Assembly (NCBI GenBank): GCA_963580285.1
Contig: CAUZLF010000255.1
Location: 59,576 to 123,575 of the forward strand
Origin: Lucinisca nassula
Taxonomy: Eukaryota; Mollusca; Bivalvia; Lucinida; Lucinidae
DNA length: 64,000 nt
Reading direction: 5' to 3'
Position 1 is the first letter of the stretch. Each line of letters begins with the position of its first letter. Of this stretch, positions 55,216 to 64,000 are shown one piece after another. Position numbers and translations under genes: made by a program. The notes under the pieces are model-generated. The model searched no databases and was not told where the DNA came from. It saw only the letters and a program-made list of their open reading frames with translations.

Positions 55216-55669
55216 ATCGTGGTGTTGGGAGGGATCTCATGGCGCCAGAAAACCCAATTTATCGTTTTTGATGGCAATTTGACGGCACGTCGGTACATCG
55301 ATGAAGTCTTAGAGACTGAGGTGGTACCGTTTTTACGCAATAATGGTGACGTTACGCTTTTCCAACAGGACATAGCACGTGCTCATTCTGCGAGGCTAAC
55401 CATAAACTTTTTCAATCAAAATGGTGTGCAAGTTCTTCATTGGTGTGCATTTTCGCCGGATTTAAACCCGATTGAGCACCTTTGGGACCAGCTCGGAAAA
55501 CGCGTGTACAGCCGACGTCATCCGCCAATCAACCGTTCAGCATCTTGCCATGGCGTTACAGGAAGAATGGGACAAAATCATACAAGGCCAGATACAGCGT
55601 TTAATTCGAAGCATGAGGCGTCGATGCCAAGCAACACTTGATGCCAATGGTGGACATACCCGGTATTAG
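55216..55669 (+). pseudogene. Tc1-like transposase, 5'-truncated and frameshifted
   Basis: The frame 55219-~55505 has the DDE core: F-Q-Q-D-I-A-R-A-H-S-A (second catalytic Asp; the usual form is Q-D-N-A-R-P-H) and S-P-D-L-N-P-I-E-H-L-W-D-Q-L-G-K-R-V (catalytic acidic residue Glu). The gap between them fits DD34E. A frameshift near 55505 moves the C-terminus to the frame of 55472-55669 (M-A-L-Q-E-E-W-D-K-I and S-M-R-R-R-C-Q). The HTH region and first Asp are missing. Bases 55670-56590 hold no gene; 56010-56070 may be a scrap of the 24.1-kb RT family. Confidence 0.88.
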
Positions 55670-56589
55670 GATATGTGATCTTGATTTTTCGGGTGTGTGT
55701 ACTTATTCGAGTCTCCGTATCTCTGCATCCAATGAAATGCTGTAACTCTGTAGTGAGTCTGTGGATAAGTTAGTGATAATTCATCAAACATGATCAAATG
55801 CTTGAAATATTGTGAATCAATTAAAATTAGAGGTATAGTACTAGAAGTGCGTTTTCATTGAATCTGTGTATAATACTGGGGTTTTAAAATTATATATATG
55901 GGTTAGCTTGACAAAGCGACTATTTTCTAAAACCGCGCGGATATTGTCAAGTCCGAAAATCCGTACTTTTACAGTGATAACCCTTGTAAAACCATTTTCT
56001 TAGGCCCTTTTCTGTTGGCAACTTTGCTACGTTCTTAGGTTGCACGGCGGTGGGCGGAACTTTGAGTCGAGACCCTATCCTGAAGTTTAAGAAGGTTGAA
56101 GCCAGATGTTTTTTTCTCGATTACGGACCCCTCTGATCTAACTGGTGTTTTTTTCCTGCTCTGACTCCAGGATTATGTCGAGTCTTCCATTACTTTACCC
56201 ATTGAATGTGGGAAATCCCTAAAGGGGTACCTTGGCAACGCGGCGTCTTATCAGGGCCTGCACTATTTGCTAACGGAATTTTCCATCAAAAATAGAATAA
56301 AAAATAGGCCTGACATCCCTTATATGACAAATGGACTTGTCCAACATATAGCAGTGGAAGAGTCCACTAGCATAAAATGGTTTAATACATACCGTGAAAC
56401 GTTAAAATCTCGAACACGTCGGCACGATTACCAATTAACTTGGGTCCTCATGGGATTCTTTCCATTGCTCCAGTTATCCACATACATGTATTAAGGAATA
56501 TTTCGGGGAGTTTTTTTTTTTTCGATTCTGTCTGGGAAAGGACTGTTGTGTGTACTCATTGGAACCCATTTCTAACAAGAAATGAGTCA

Positions 56590-56850
56590 TCGGATTTTCA
56601 GTTTTACGTCCCCGTCAACAATATTTGGGTCATTTTGGAGATGTATGGGACTTTTACCCGACATTGACATGAAATGACATCTCAAGCCTTGCCGCCCAAA
56701 CAAATCAATAGGGTTTATATGCATGAACGGTCCGACTCGAACCACTTTGCTTGGACAAGCTTAGGCCTCCAAAGCGATTCACCAGTACTCCTGTGCGGTG
56801 CGGGGTAGCATCATGCAGCTCAGTCTATTTCTGCGGGGCCCGAAGTTTCA
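56590..56850 (+). repeat. ~300-bp SINE-like repeat
   Basis: gttttacgtccccgtcaacaatatttgggtcat through gcagctcagtctatttctgcggggcc. Bases 56850-57380 show nothing recognisable. Confidence 0.8.
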
Positions 56851-57379
56851 CTGTAGTCAAGTGGTTAACTTTAACAGGAAGAATGTGAAAAGTGAAGTAA
56901 AAAGAGTTATCTAATGAGAGAAAAACACTTCGGGACATGTTTGATGTTGACAGACAAAATGATTTCGACGTTATATCAGCTGCGATAAGATAATGAGAGA
57001 TTGTAGCGGGTACAGAAAACTTCCGGGGGACAGACCCTTTTCGTCCGCCAGACTTCACGGAACAGTTGCTGGATATTTTGAAATACAAATTATAAAGAAA
57101 AAGGTAGGTGTATCTTTATAAGGTTAATGCAACATCAATTTTTGCATGCTGTCTACATGTCAGATACACCATTTTTTGTCGCTACCAAAAATATATAGAC
57201 TTACAAGCATATCTTACGAAGTGGGCGTGAAATATTTTGTTGAAATGATCGAGTACTTCGGCTCAAACTTATTCTTTAGTGATATATATTTGATAATCGA
57301 GCAATAATAACAATTATCATCTTCATGTTCAAACACACAATAAAACATGAAGTGGTTTACGTTTTAATTTGTTCTTATA

Positions 57380-59465
57380 TGCTCGTTTTGTAAAATCGGT
57401 TGTATTATGGTATGGGGTCGGCGTCCGTCCGTAAACTTTTCGCTTCCAGATAACTCCTCCTACAGTCTTCATCCGATCAAGCTGTAATTTGGTAGATAGT
57501 AAGACCATGGCCTGATGTAGCGCATATTGTTTCGAGGTCGTGGCCCATCAAATATTTATAGTTATGCCACGTTGACAATTTTGTAAACTTTTTCGGTTCC
57601 GGATAACGCCTCCTACAGTTTTCATCCGATCAAGCTGCAACTTGGTAGATAGTAAGACCATGACCTGATGTAGCGCAGAGCGTTTCGATGTTACGGTCCA
57701 CCAAATATTTACTGAGTTATACCCCTTTGAACATTTTTGAAAACTTTCGTTTCTGGATAACTCCTCCTACAGTTTTCATCCGATCAAGCTGAAACTTGGT
57801 AGAGAGTAAGATCATGGTCTGATGTAGCGCATATCATTTCGAGGTTACGGTCCACCAAATATTCACAGAGTTATGTCCCTCTGAAAAATTTTGTAAACTT
57901 TTTCGTCTCCGGATAACTCCTCCTACAGTTTTCATCTGATCAAGCTGAAACTTAGTAGGTAGTTAGGCCATGACCTGATGTAGCGCATATTATTTCGAGG
58001 TTATAGTCTTCCAAATATTTACAGAGTTTTGCCCCTTTGAGTATTTCTGTAAATATTTCGTTTCCGGATAACTCCTCCAACAGTTAATTAACATTCGATC
58101 AAGCTGAAACTTGATATATAGTTAGACCATGATGTGGAGCAGAGCATATTGTTAGTGCCCCACACTGGCTACAACATTACTATATTGCCCTTGTCCGTGT
58201 GTTTGTAACGCCTTATCCAAAAAACATAACGTCGGTCATAACTTCAAAAGAACTTGTCCTACTCTCATGAAACTTCACACACATACTCACCATTACAAGA
58301 CCTATATTCTGACAAAGGACCATACCTATATTGCTTTTGTCCGTGTGTTTGTCATGCCTTAACCAAAAAACTTTACCTGGGTAATAATTTCAAAAGTATT
58401 TGCCTTTCTCTCATGAAAATTCACGCACATAATTACCATCACAAGACCTATATTCTGACAAAAACTTGTACCACACCTCTTGGATAGCTCTATGTGGGGC
58501 CCTTTCTGACGTTGTCAGTGATCTAGTTTTGAGGTTAAGGTCCAACAAATAAAAACAAAGTTATGCCCCTTTGAAAGTTGCTGTAAGCAGTTTTGTTTGC
58601 AATTTAGAATCGATCAAGCTGAAACTTGATATAATGTTAGACCAATATGTGGAGCAGCCCATATTATTTCAAAGTTACAGTCCACCAAATATTTATAGAG
58701 TTATGCCCCTTTGAAAATTCCTGTGAACATTTTGTTTATGGCTAACTCTTTCTAAATTGAACATTTAATGAAGCTGAAAATTGATATATAGTTTGACCAC
58801 AATGTGAAGCAGGGCATATTAATTCGAGGTTATGGCATACCAGATATAAATAGAGTTATGCCCTCCTTGCAGATTTCTGTAAGTATTTTGTTTTGGCTAA
58901 CTTCTACAATTAATATCCGATGAAGCTGAAACTTCATACATAGTTAGACCATTTTGTGGCGCAGTGCTTATTGTTTTGAGGTTACAAAGTTATGCCCCTT
59001 GCAGATTTCTGTAAGTATCTTGTTTGTGGCTAACCTCATACAATTAATATCCATTGAAGCTGAAACTTCATATATAGTTTGACCATTATGTGGCGCAGTG
59101 CTTATTGTTTTGAGGTTACGGTCCACAAAAATGAAATGAAAATTTCTGTACACATTTTGTTTGTGGCTTTATTCTCCTGCAGGTAACATCGATCGAGTAA
59201 AATCTTGATATTAAATTTGACTAAGATGTGGAGCAGTGCATATGGTTTAGATAGGATGGTTCATCAAGTATTTATAACACTTCGAAAATATCTGTAGACA
59301 TTTTAGTTCCGGCTAACTCCTCCTACAATTTAGATCTGATCAAGCTGAAACTTAATCTGTTGTAAGATCATGATATGGAGCAGTTCTTATTGTTTCAAGG
59401 TTTCCGTCCAACAAATATTAACTTGCTACGGGCATATAATGCCCCGCTTGGGGTGGTCTTGTTGT
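57380..59465 (+). repeat. Helentron-like element (TATACGCCC family) with ~150-bp array, about 12 units
   Basis: After a GGCGTCCGTCCGTAAAC microsatellite come units with ggataactcctcctacag, tcatccgatcaagctgaaacttgg, gtagcgcatattgtttcgagg and agttatgcccctttgaaa. The end GGGCATATAATGCCCCGCTT plus GGGGTGGTCTTGTTG is a hairpin-bearing 3' terminus. It is related to 23205-23760. Bases 59465-59860 hold no recognised feature. Confidence 0.75.
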
Positions 59466-59861
59466 TTTTTTTGTTTTTTTTTTTGTGTGTGTGTTTTTCT
59501 TTTCGGTAAATATAAAAAGAAAAGTTTCAACACTTGAATTTCGCTACTTGTGAAATTGTGAAAAGTCGCACGAGGGCTTTGCATTTATAAAAAAATTCTG
59601 ATGTTTTCGGCACACTCGATGGAATTGCTTTTTGTATATTCACTTAAAAAGTAAATTGCTATATTGTATCCCTGTACATGCATAAACAACATATTGTCAT
59701 ACTCCTGTTTCCTTCACCACGTATGACTACAATGCTCATCTCCGAGAATGCAAGCTTTCGCTGTAACCGAAGCGAAACAAAATTCAAATGTAATAAGTTC
59801 CGGCGGTTGGCACTCATCTTTGAACATATGCTGAATTAGCATTGTGTCGATTGAGATACGG

Positions 59862-60066
59862 TAATATTCCTCTATTAAGACCACCTTTGGGACTGTTCAA
59901 AGGTGGTCTTAAAGACCACTTTTGAACAGTCCCAAAGGTGGTCCCTGATCAGAGGACACAGTTGCCAGAAAACACAAAGAAATGTTAAGTGCACCCTTCA
60001 TAATAAGCCTTTAAAAGCAGAATTAGTCTTATTTTTTAGGTGGTCTTAATAACTAGCGGAATTTTA
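59862..60066. repeat. MITE with TATTAAGACCACC ends and a 65-base hairpin
   Basis: TATTAAGACCACC near 59873 and its complement GGTGGTCTTAATA near 60039 are the arms. At 59879-59943 a near-perfect inverted repeat of ~32-bp arms (GACCACCTTTGGGACTGTTC...) lies at the left side. It ends ~35 bp before the acceptor of the next exon. Confidence 0.7.
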
Positions 60067-60102
60067 TTGTATTTTCTTGACATAATTTTTGTTTCATTCC
60101 AG

Positions 60103-60162
60103 ATTTTTGCGACAAGATGAAATTGGTTCTAGCACTAGTCCTGGTTTCCTTCTTCGTTTTCT
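60103..60162 (+). CDS. Signal-peptide exon of a candidate secreted protein
   Basis: An acceptor TTTCATTCCAG precedes 60103. ATG is at 60117, giving M-K-L-V-L-A-L-V-L-V-S-F-F-V-F, a classic hydrophobic signal peptide core, then T|GTAAGT at 60162/60163 (phase 1). A short 5' UTR of 14 bases lies in the exon, so at least one upstream non-coding exon is expected. A phase-1 intron after the signal peptide is the common layout of secreted mollusc proteins. The exon is too short to appear as a long open frame. Confidence 0.65.
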
Positions 60163-60940
60163 GTAAGTTTTCTGTTTGAGGAAAAGATGCACATTCAGGG
60201 GGAGGAACTCTTTCCAAACATTTTGTCTCAATAGGGCTCTACTCTTAAGGGGAATGGGAACACCTGGCATAAATTCCGCCATTTTTTACAAAGGGAGACA
60301 GCTTTCGGGACTTCCTGTTCGCTTTTCTAAAACCTCGTTCCCACTGAAAAAAAAAGGTTCCGTATTCAAGGAAAGACTTTGCTCCTCACCTTTAAGAGTT
60401 GACCTCTATTAACATGGGAGGCAAAAATACTTTTGCAGGTGTTGCCTCCCCTGAAGGTGTATCCATTCCCCTTTAAGAAAGAAGTTGCTGTATCGAAGCA
60501 AATTCTTTCCTTTACGAATAAACCCTTAAATTACGACGGAAAAAAACAACCTTAATTTTTTTTCTAGAGGGCTTCAATTAACAGGCACGTTAAGGTTAAC
60601 TCCGCCCCTAAAATGGCATACCAGATATAAATAAAGTTATGCACTCCACTCAGGCGAAATGTATGATAATAATAGTATTTTGGTGTAACTAACCGAATCA
60701 AACGCCAGATGTTTTGTATCTTAAGAGAGGCTGGCAGAGTATCCAAGAAAAAGAAAAGTCGCGTGTATAAAACCAGGCGACCAATGGTCCTGGACCGCTC
60801 ACCTGATCGTTGAGAGTTTACGAAGCTATTTGGTTTCCGAGAAAATTTTTGAGTGGTTCTTGGTCATGTGACTAAAACCGTTTGAACAAATATTCGTTCC
60901 GCTTCATATGAAATTTGGCTTAAATTTGTCCAGCTGTTTT

Positions 60941-61624
60941 AGCTAACCTGTCACGTAGTGGCAAGGTGAGCTTTTGTGATCGCATTTTGTCCGTCGTCCG
61001 TCGTGCGTGCGTGCATGCGTCCGTCTGTAAACAATTTCAAACTAGAGCGAGCAGTCGATGGCAGGCCATCGCAAATCCTCACGCTTTTGCCACATAGCAG
61101 ACGTGACCTTTTGACCCCTTGAGATGGCCCCTTTGGGCAGAGCCAACTATAACATTCCCCTCACCATGTCAGAAGACATTCTTCACACTCCATTCTGCAC
61201 CAGCATCATCCCCTCCAGAATCCTAAGTCAGACTGAGTTGTTCAAATATTAAGGCAACGGGCCTCCGTGGCCTAGTGGATAAGAGCGCTGACTCTTAGTC
61301 ATTAGGTCTCTCACCGCCGTGCGTTCGAGCCTCGCTCGGGCCACGTGTGAGACGCCAAGTTCTGCAACGGAAGGTCAGGTGGTTTTTCTCCGGGTACTCC
61401 GGTTTTCGCCCGCCTCTGATGAACGATCGGCTCGATATGAGTGAAATAATCTTGAAAGGGCCGTAAAACCCAAACCAAAAAAAAAAAAATTAAGGCAGCA
61501 TGCAGACTCAGAATTGCTATAGGCAATCTGATCTGATAGATAAAAGTGCCCCCACAGCATAATTTAGCATAGCATGTAAGCCTCATTCAGGTGAGCGATT
61601 TCTGACCTACTTGGGTCTCTTGTT
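60941..61624 (+). mobile_element. Helentron-like element F in the intron of the secreted-protein gene
   Basis: 5' end AGCTAACCTGTCACGTAGTG and GCAAGGTGAG, GTCCGTCGTCCGTCG microsatellite, then composite repeat sequence. 3' end TTCAGGTGAGCGATTTCTGACC, ACTTGGGTCTCTTGTT. It stops 15 bases before the exon at 61640. Confidence 0.6.
61257..61488 (+). repeat. tRNA-derived SINE with poly-A tail and 9-bp target duplication
   Basis: CCTCCGTGGCCTAGTGGATA (A box), CGTTCGAGCCTCGCTC (B box), a body with agacgccaagttctgcaacggaaggtc, then poly-A. ATTAAGGCA occurs at 61248-61256 and 61489-61497. It is nested in element F. Confidence 0.88.
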
Positions 61625-61639
61625 TTTCTCTTTTATAAG

Positions 61640-61944
61640 GTTTTATCAGAGCCACTGACAGTGCAGCGACAAGCACTAAAGGCTCAAGAAAACCGACAAC
61701 AGGTACTCGAAAAGTCACTACTGCAAGAACCACTAAGAAGAGAAGTAACAAAACTGGATCAACACCCAAAACGACGGGCAGAACAACAAAGCGAACTGTT
61801 AAGACTTCTGCTAGGACCAATCCCAAGAAGAAAACAAGTATACACACCACGCGTCATTCTGGGAAGACTACGCATCATTCTGGAAGTACGCGCCATTCTG
61901 GGACTACGCCGAGGACGAAACCAACAACGCATAGAAACGCTGGG
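61640..61944 (+). CDS. Second exon: Thr/Lys/Arg-rich secreted protein
   Basis: Acceptor TTTTTCTCTTTTATAAG|GT at 61639/61640. The two first bases complete a Cys codon with the T of exon 1, then F-I-R-A-T-D-S-A-A-T-S-T follows. A signal cleavage after Ala in I-R-A or D-S-A is plausible. About 101 residues follow, dominated by Thr, Lys, Arg and Ser, with R-H-S-G / H-H-S-G repeats near the end and no Cys, Trp or Leu in the mature part. Such a chain would be basic, disordered and a candidate for O-glycosylation or matrix binding; that is inference. A donor GGG|GTAAAG at 61944/61945 is possible. Otherwise the frame reads through to TAA at 61975-61977, giving 127 residues. No later exon is recognised. 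Confidence 0.55.
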
Positions 61945-62029
61945 GTAAAGTTTTTTTTATTCAATACATGCATTTAAACTGACTGACATTGAGTCGCGAA
62001 TCACGGCAATTATTATATACCCAGAATAT

Positions 62030-62390
62030 GTCCCGAAGTTGCCGGTCAATATATTTTCCTTATTATATACCCAGAAAATGTCCCGTGTACTTTGTTCAGA
62101 AGTTACCGGCCAATACTTTTCCTTGATATATACCCAGAAAATGTCCCGTTTACATGCACTTTGTACAGAAGTTACCGGTCAATATGTTTCCTTATTCCTA
62201 GAAAATGTCCAATTCACTTTGGACAGAAGTTACCGGTCAATATATTTCCTTATTATATACCCAGAAAATGTCGCGTTTACTTTGTACAGAAGTTACCGGT
62301 CAATATGTTTGCTTATTATATATCCGAAAAATGTCCCGTTTACTTTGTACAGAAGTTACCGGTCAATGTTTTTCTTTATTGCCCGTAGTC
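62030..62390 (+). repeat. ~62-bp tandem array, six units
   Basis: gaagttaccggtcaatat and ttattatatacccagaaaatgtcccg recur at intervals of 58-70 bp. A stray relic lies near 63250-63285. The open frames here share the same repeated peptide and are not genes. Confidence 0.88.
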
Positions 62391-62652
62391 AAGTTCATAT
62401 TGCCCATAGATAAGCAGTCACGTTCACAATAGAACTACTTTCAAATTTGTCCATTTCGATGCTAAAAATCGGCAGCCATCTTGTCGTGCGTATCGACTGT
62501 AATAACCTAAAACAAAACGAATATAGGCTGTGACAAGGTGCTTAAAGCGCTTTTTCGCTGGCATACAATCTGTTTAGATAATCTGACAGACAGTCCAAGT
62601 TTTGGGTATATAATTATAGGTTATTGACTTTATATTGTGAAATATTCGGCAC

Positions 62653-62812
62653 TCGCTCGGGTCACATGTGAGACGCCAAGTTCTGCAACGGAAGGTCAGG
62701 TGGTTTTTATCCGGGTACTCCGGTTTTCGCCCACCTCTGATTAACGATCGGCTCGATATGAGTGAAATAATCTTGAAAGGGCCGTAAAACCAAAACCAAA
62801 AAAAAAAAATAT
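62653..62812 (+). repeat. 5'-truncated copy of the 61257-61488 SINE, 11-bp target duplication
   Basis: Starts within the B box (TCGCTCGGGTC), then the same body and poly-A. ATATTCGGCAC flanks both sides (62642-62652 and 62813-62823). Confidence 0.88.
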
Positions 62813-62873
62813 ATATTCGGCACGAGTTCATATAGCGAAGGACGCATTAGTGTCTCCGCTATATGGAACCGGC

Positions 62874-63200
62874 CCCGATAGCTCAGTCGGTAGAGTGTCC
62901 GCTCCGGGGAACGGGAGGTCACGGGTTCGACCCCGGGCCGCGACATACCAAAGTCGTTAAAAATGGTACTAGCTGCTCCTCGCTTGGCACTCAGATTTAC
63001 GGGGTAGAGCTAGGACTGGTCGACCCAGTGTCAGGATAATTTGACTGGGTGTGGTATCATGTAATGTGTCTGGGACATGATACTTCAGTGAGGCAGCACT
63101 ATAAAAGTGAGCATTGAGCTCCCTGTCGCAACCAGACACCGTCGTGATATGACTGAAACATTGTTGAAAGCGACGTTAAACCCGAATTCACACACACACG
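62874..63200 (+). repeat. tRNA-derived SINE with conserved central domain
   Basis: GATAGCTCAGTCGGTAGAGT (A box), ACGGGTTCGACCCCGGGCC (B box), then actagctgctcctcgcttggcactcag, and a tail gttgaaagcgacgttaaaccc. I recall this central block as shared among mollusc SINEs. A (CA)n tail follows. From 63200 to 63940 I see no gene; 63880-63930 may be a SINE scrap (ttgagcctcgcgtgtgtcac). Confidence 0.85.
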
Positions 63201-63954
63201 CTGCCATATGAACATGTGCCGATTATTTCTCAGTTGAAGTCAATAACCTTTTATTATTATATACCCATAAAATGTCCCGATTACTTCCGGGCACTCGTGC
63301 CGAACATTTCGGGAGCTTACCACTAAATATTTTCCATAGGCGACAATAGTAACCTTTTACATGCTCCCACAAAAACTACACATACAAAACTTTTCAAACC
63401 TTACTCATTTATAGAGCCATCCTAGCTCAACAAGTTGATGAGAAAAAATCCACATGTTGCCCGTCTCCTTTTCAAGTTATGGTCCGCCATGTTTGTTTAC
63501 ATGCAGATTCGCAGTGAATACAAGCCGGCTTTTTAAAGGAGATGTGACAATATAAAATCAGCAACAATTTCTTTAAGCTTGCAGATATAATTATAAAACA
63601 CACATCATTTTATTTCCTTATAACTATCCTTTTCTCACATTGAAATGAAACATGGGATATATATCCAATGGAAGCCTGCCTGGTATTTAGACTGCAACTA
63701 AAAGCTCTGTCCCAAAGTGATAAAATCCAGTACCTTCCGTATTTAGTGCAAAACTACCTTTCACAATATACGAAGTCAATAACATATAATTATTATCTAC
63801 GCTGTTGTCTGTATGTTACTTGCAAATGTTTCATGATAATTTGCAAGTGCATTTAAAGGCCATTAGGTTTCTGACCGCTGTGGAGTTGAGCCTCGCGTGT
63901 GTCACAAATTAGTCGCAAATTTCGGCAACGGGGTATTATTGACTGTCCTTTCAA

Positions 63955-64000
63955 AATATGTTTACGTGCGTGCGTGTTTGCGTGCGTGTTTGCGTGCGTG
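63955..64000. repeat. GTGC microsatellite at the window edge
   Basis: Repeats of GCGTGCGTGTTT run to the end of the window. Confidence 0.85.

Noticed and set aside
61661..61948. Alternative 95-codon Arg/Gln/Leu-rich frame over the second exon
   Set aside because: Using the alternative acceptor at 61648/61649 would create a stop at the junction with the signal exon; the Thr-rich frame joins cleanly.
62039..62432. Overlapping ~75-124-codon frames with repeated motifs
   Set aside because: Translation of the ~62-bp tandem array in several registers.
62874..62946. Functional tRNA gene
   Set aside because: The head is followed by a conserved SINE central domain and tail; no isolated cloverleaf or terminator.

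Overview
The window is intron- and repeat-rich metazoan DNA. Three things point to a marine bivalve mollusc, possibly a venerid clam: the mixture of tRNA-derived SINEs, many Helentron-like elements with internal tandem arrays, and LINE or Penelope-like reverse transcriptase remnants of types I associate with bivalves. The species is inference from repeat style, not a match I could run. Only two host genes are visible. The first is a three-exon MGMT gene (O6-alkylguanine-DNA alkyltransferase) on the + strand at 13022-26211. Its splice sites and reading frame join cleanly into a 193-residue protein with an intact PCHRV active site. The second is a candidate secreted-protein gene on the + strand at 60103-61944, with a signal-peptide exon and a Thr/Lys/Arg-rich exon joined through a phase-1 intron. 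It is too fragmented to appear as one open frame.

Layout. 1-117: 3' end of a Helentron-like repeat. 342-4289: a DDE transposon with ~650-bp inverted repeats, inserted in a SINE. 5179-9895: an APE-type LINE with two frameshifts. 10-13 kb: SINEs, MITEs and a Helentron-like array. 13.0-26.2 kb: MGMT, whose two large introns hold piggyBac-type MITEs, tandem arrays, a LINE fragment, a Penelope-like fragment between direct repeats, and a 468-bp LTR element whose LTRs carry 5S rRNA sequence. 26.9-33.3 kb: tandem arrays. 33355-37153: a second, decayed copy of the 342-4289 transposon. 39344-47572: one Helentron-like element interrupted by two others. 49463-54273: a 4.8-kb foldback-type element ending in inverted arrays of a 21-bp palindromic unit. 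54-60 kb: Tc1 remnant, SINEs and another array. 60-64 kb: the secreted-protein gene, SINEs and a ~62-bp tandem array.

The strongest candidates for something undescribed are: (i) the miniature LTR retrotransposon at 25288-25755, with a tRNA-Leu primer-binding site, polypurine tract and 5S rRNA promoter sequence in both LTRs, which resembles plant Cassandra elements but in an animal; (ii) the foldback element at 49463-54273, with a 6-bp target duplication and an empty site that can be inferred from neighbouring repeat units; (iii) the DDE transposon that carries an antisense copy of part of its own transposase and SWIM coding sequence; (iv) nested Helentron-like elements whose empty sites show T|T insertion without target duplication. 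Most long open frames in the arrays follow from repeat periodicity and are not genes.
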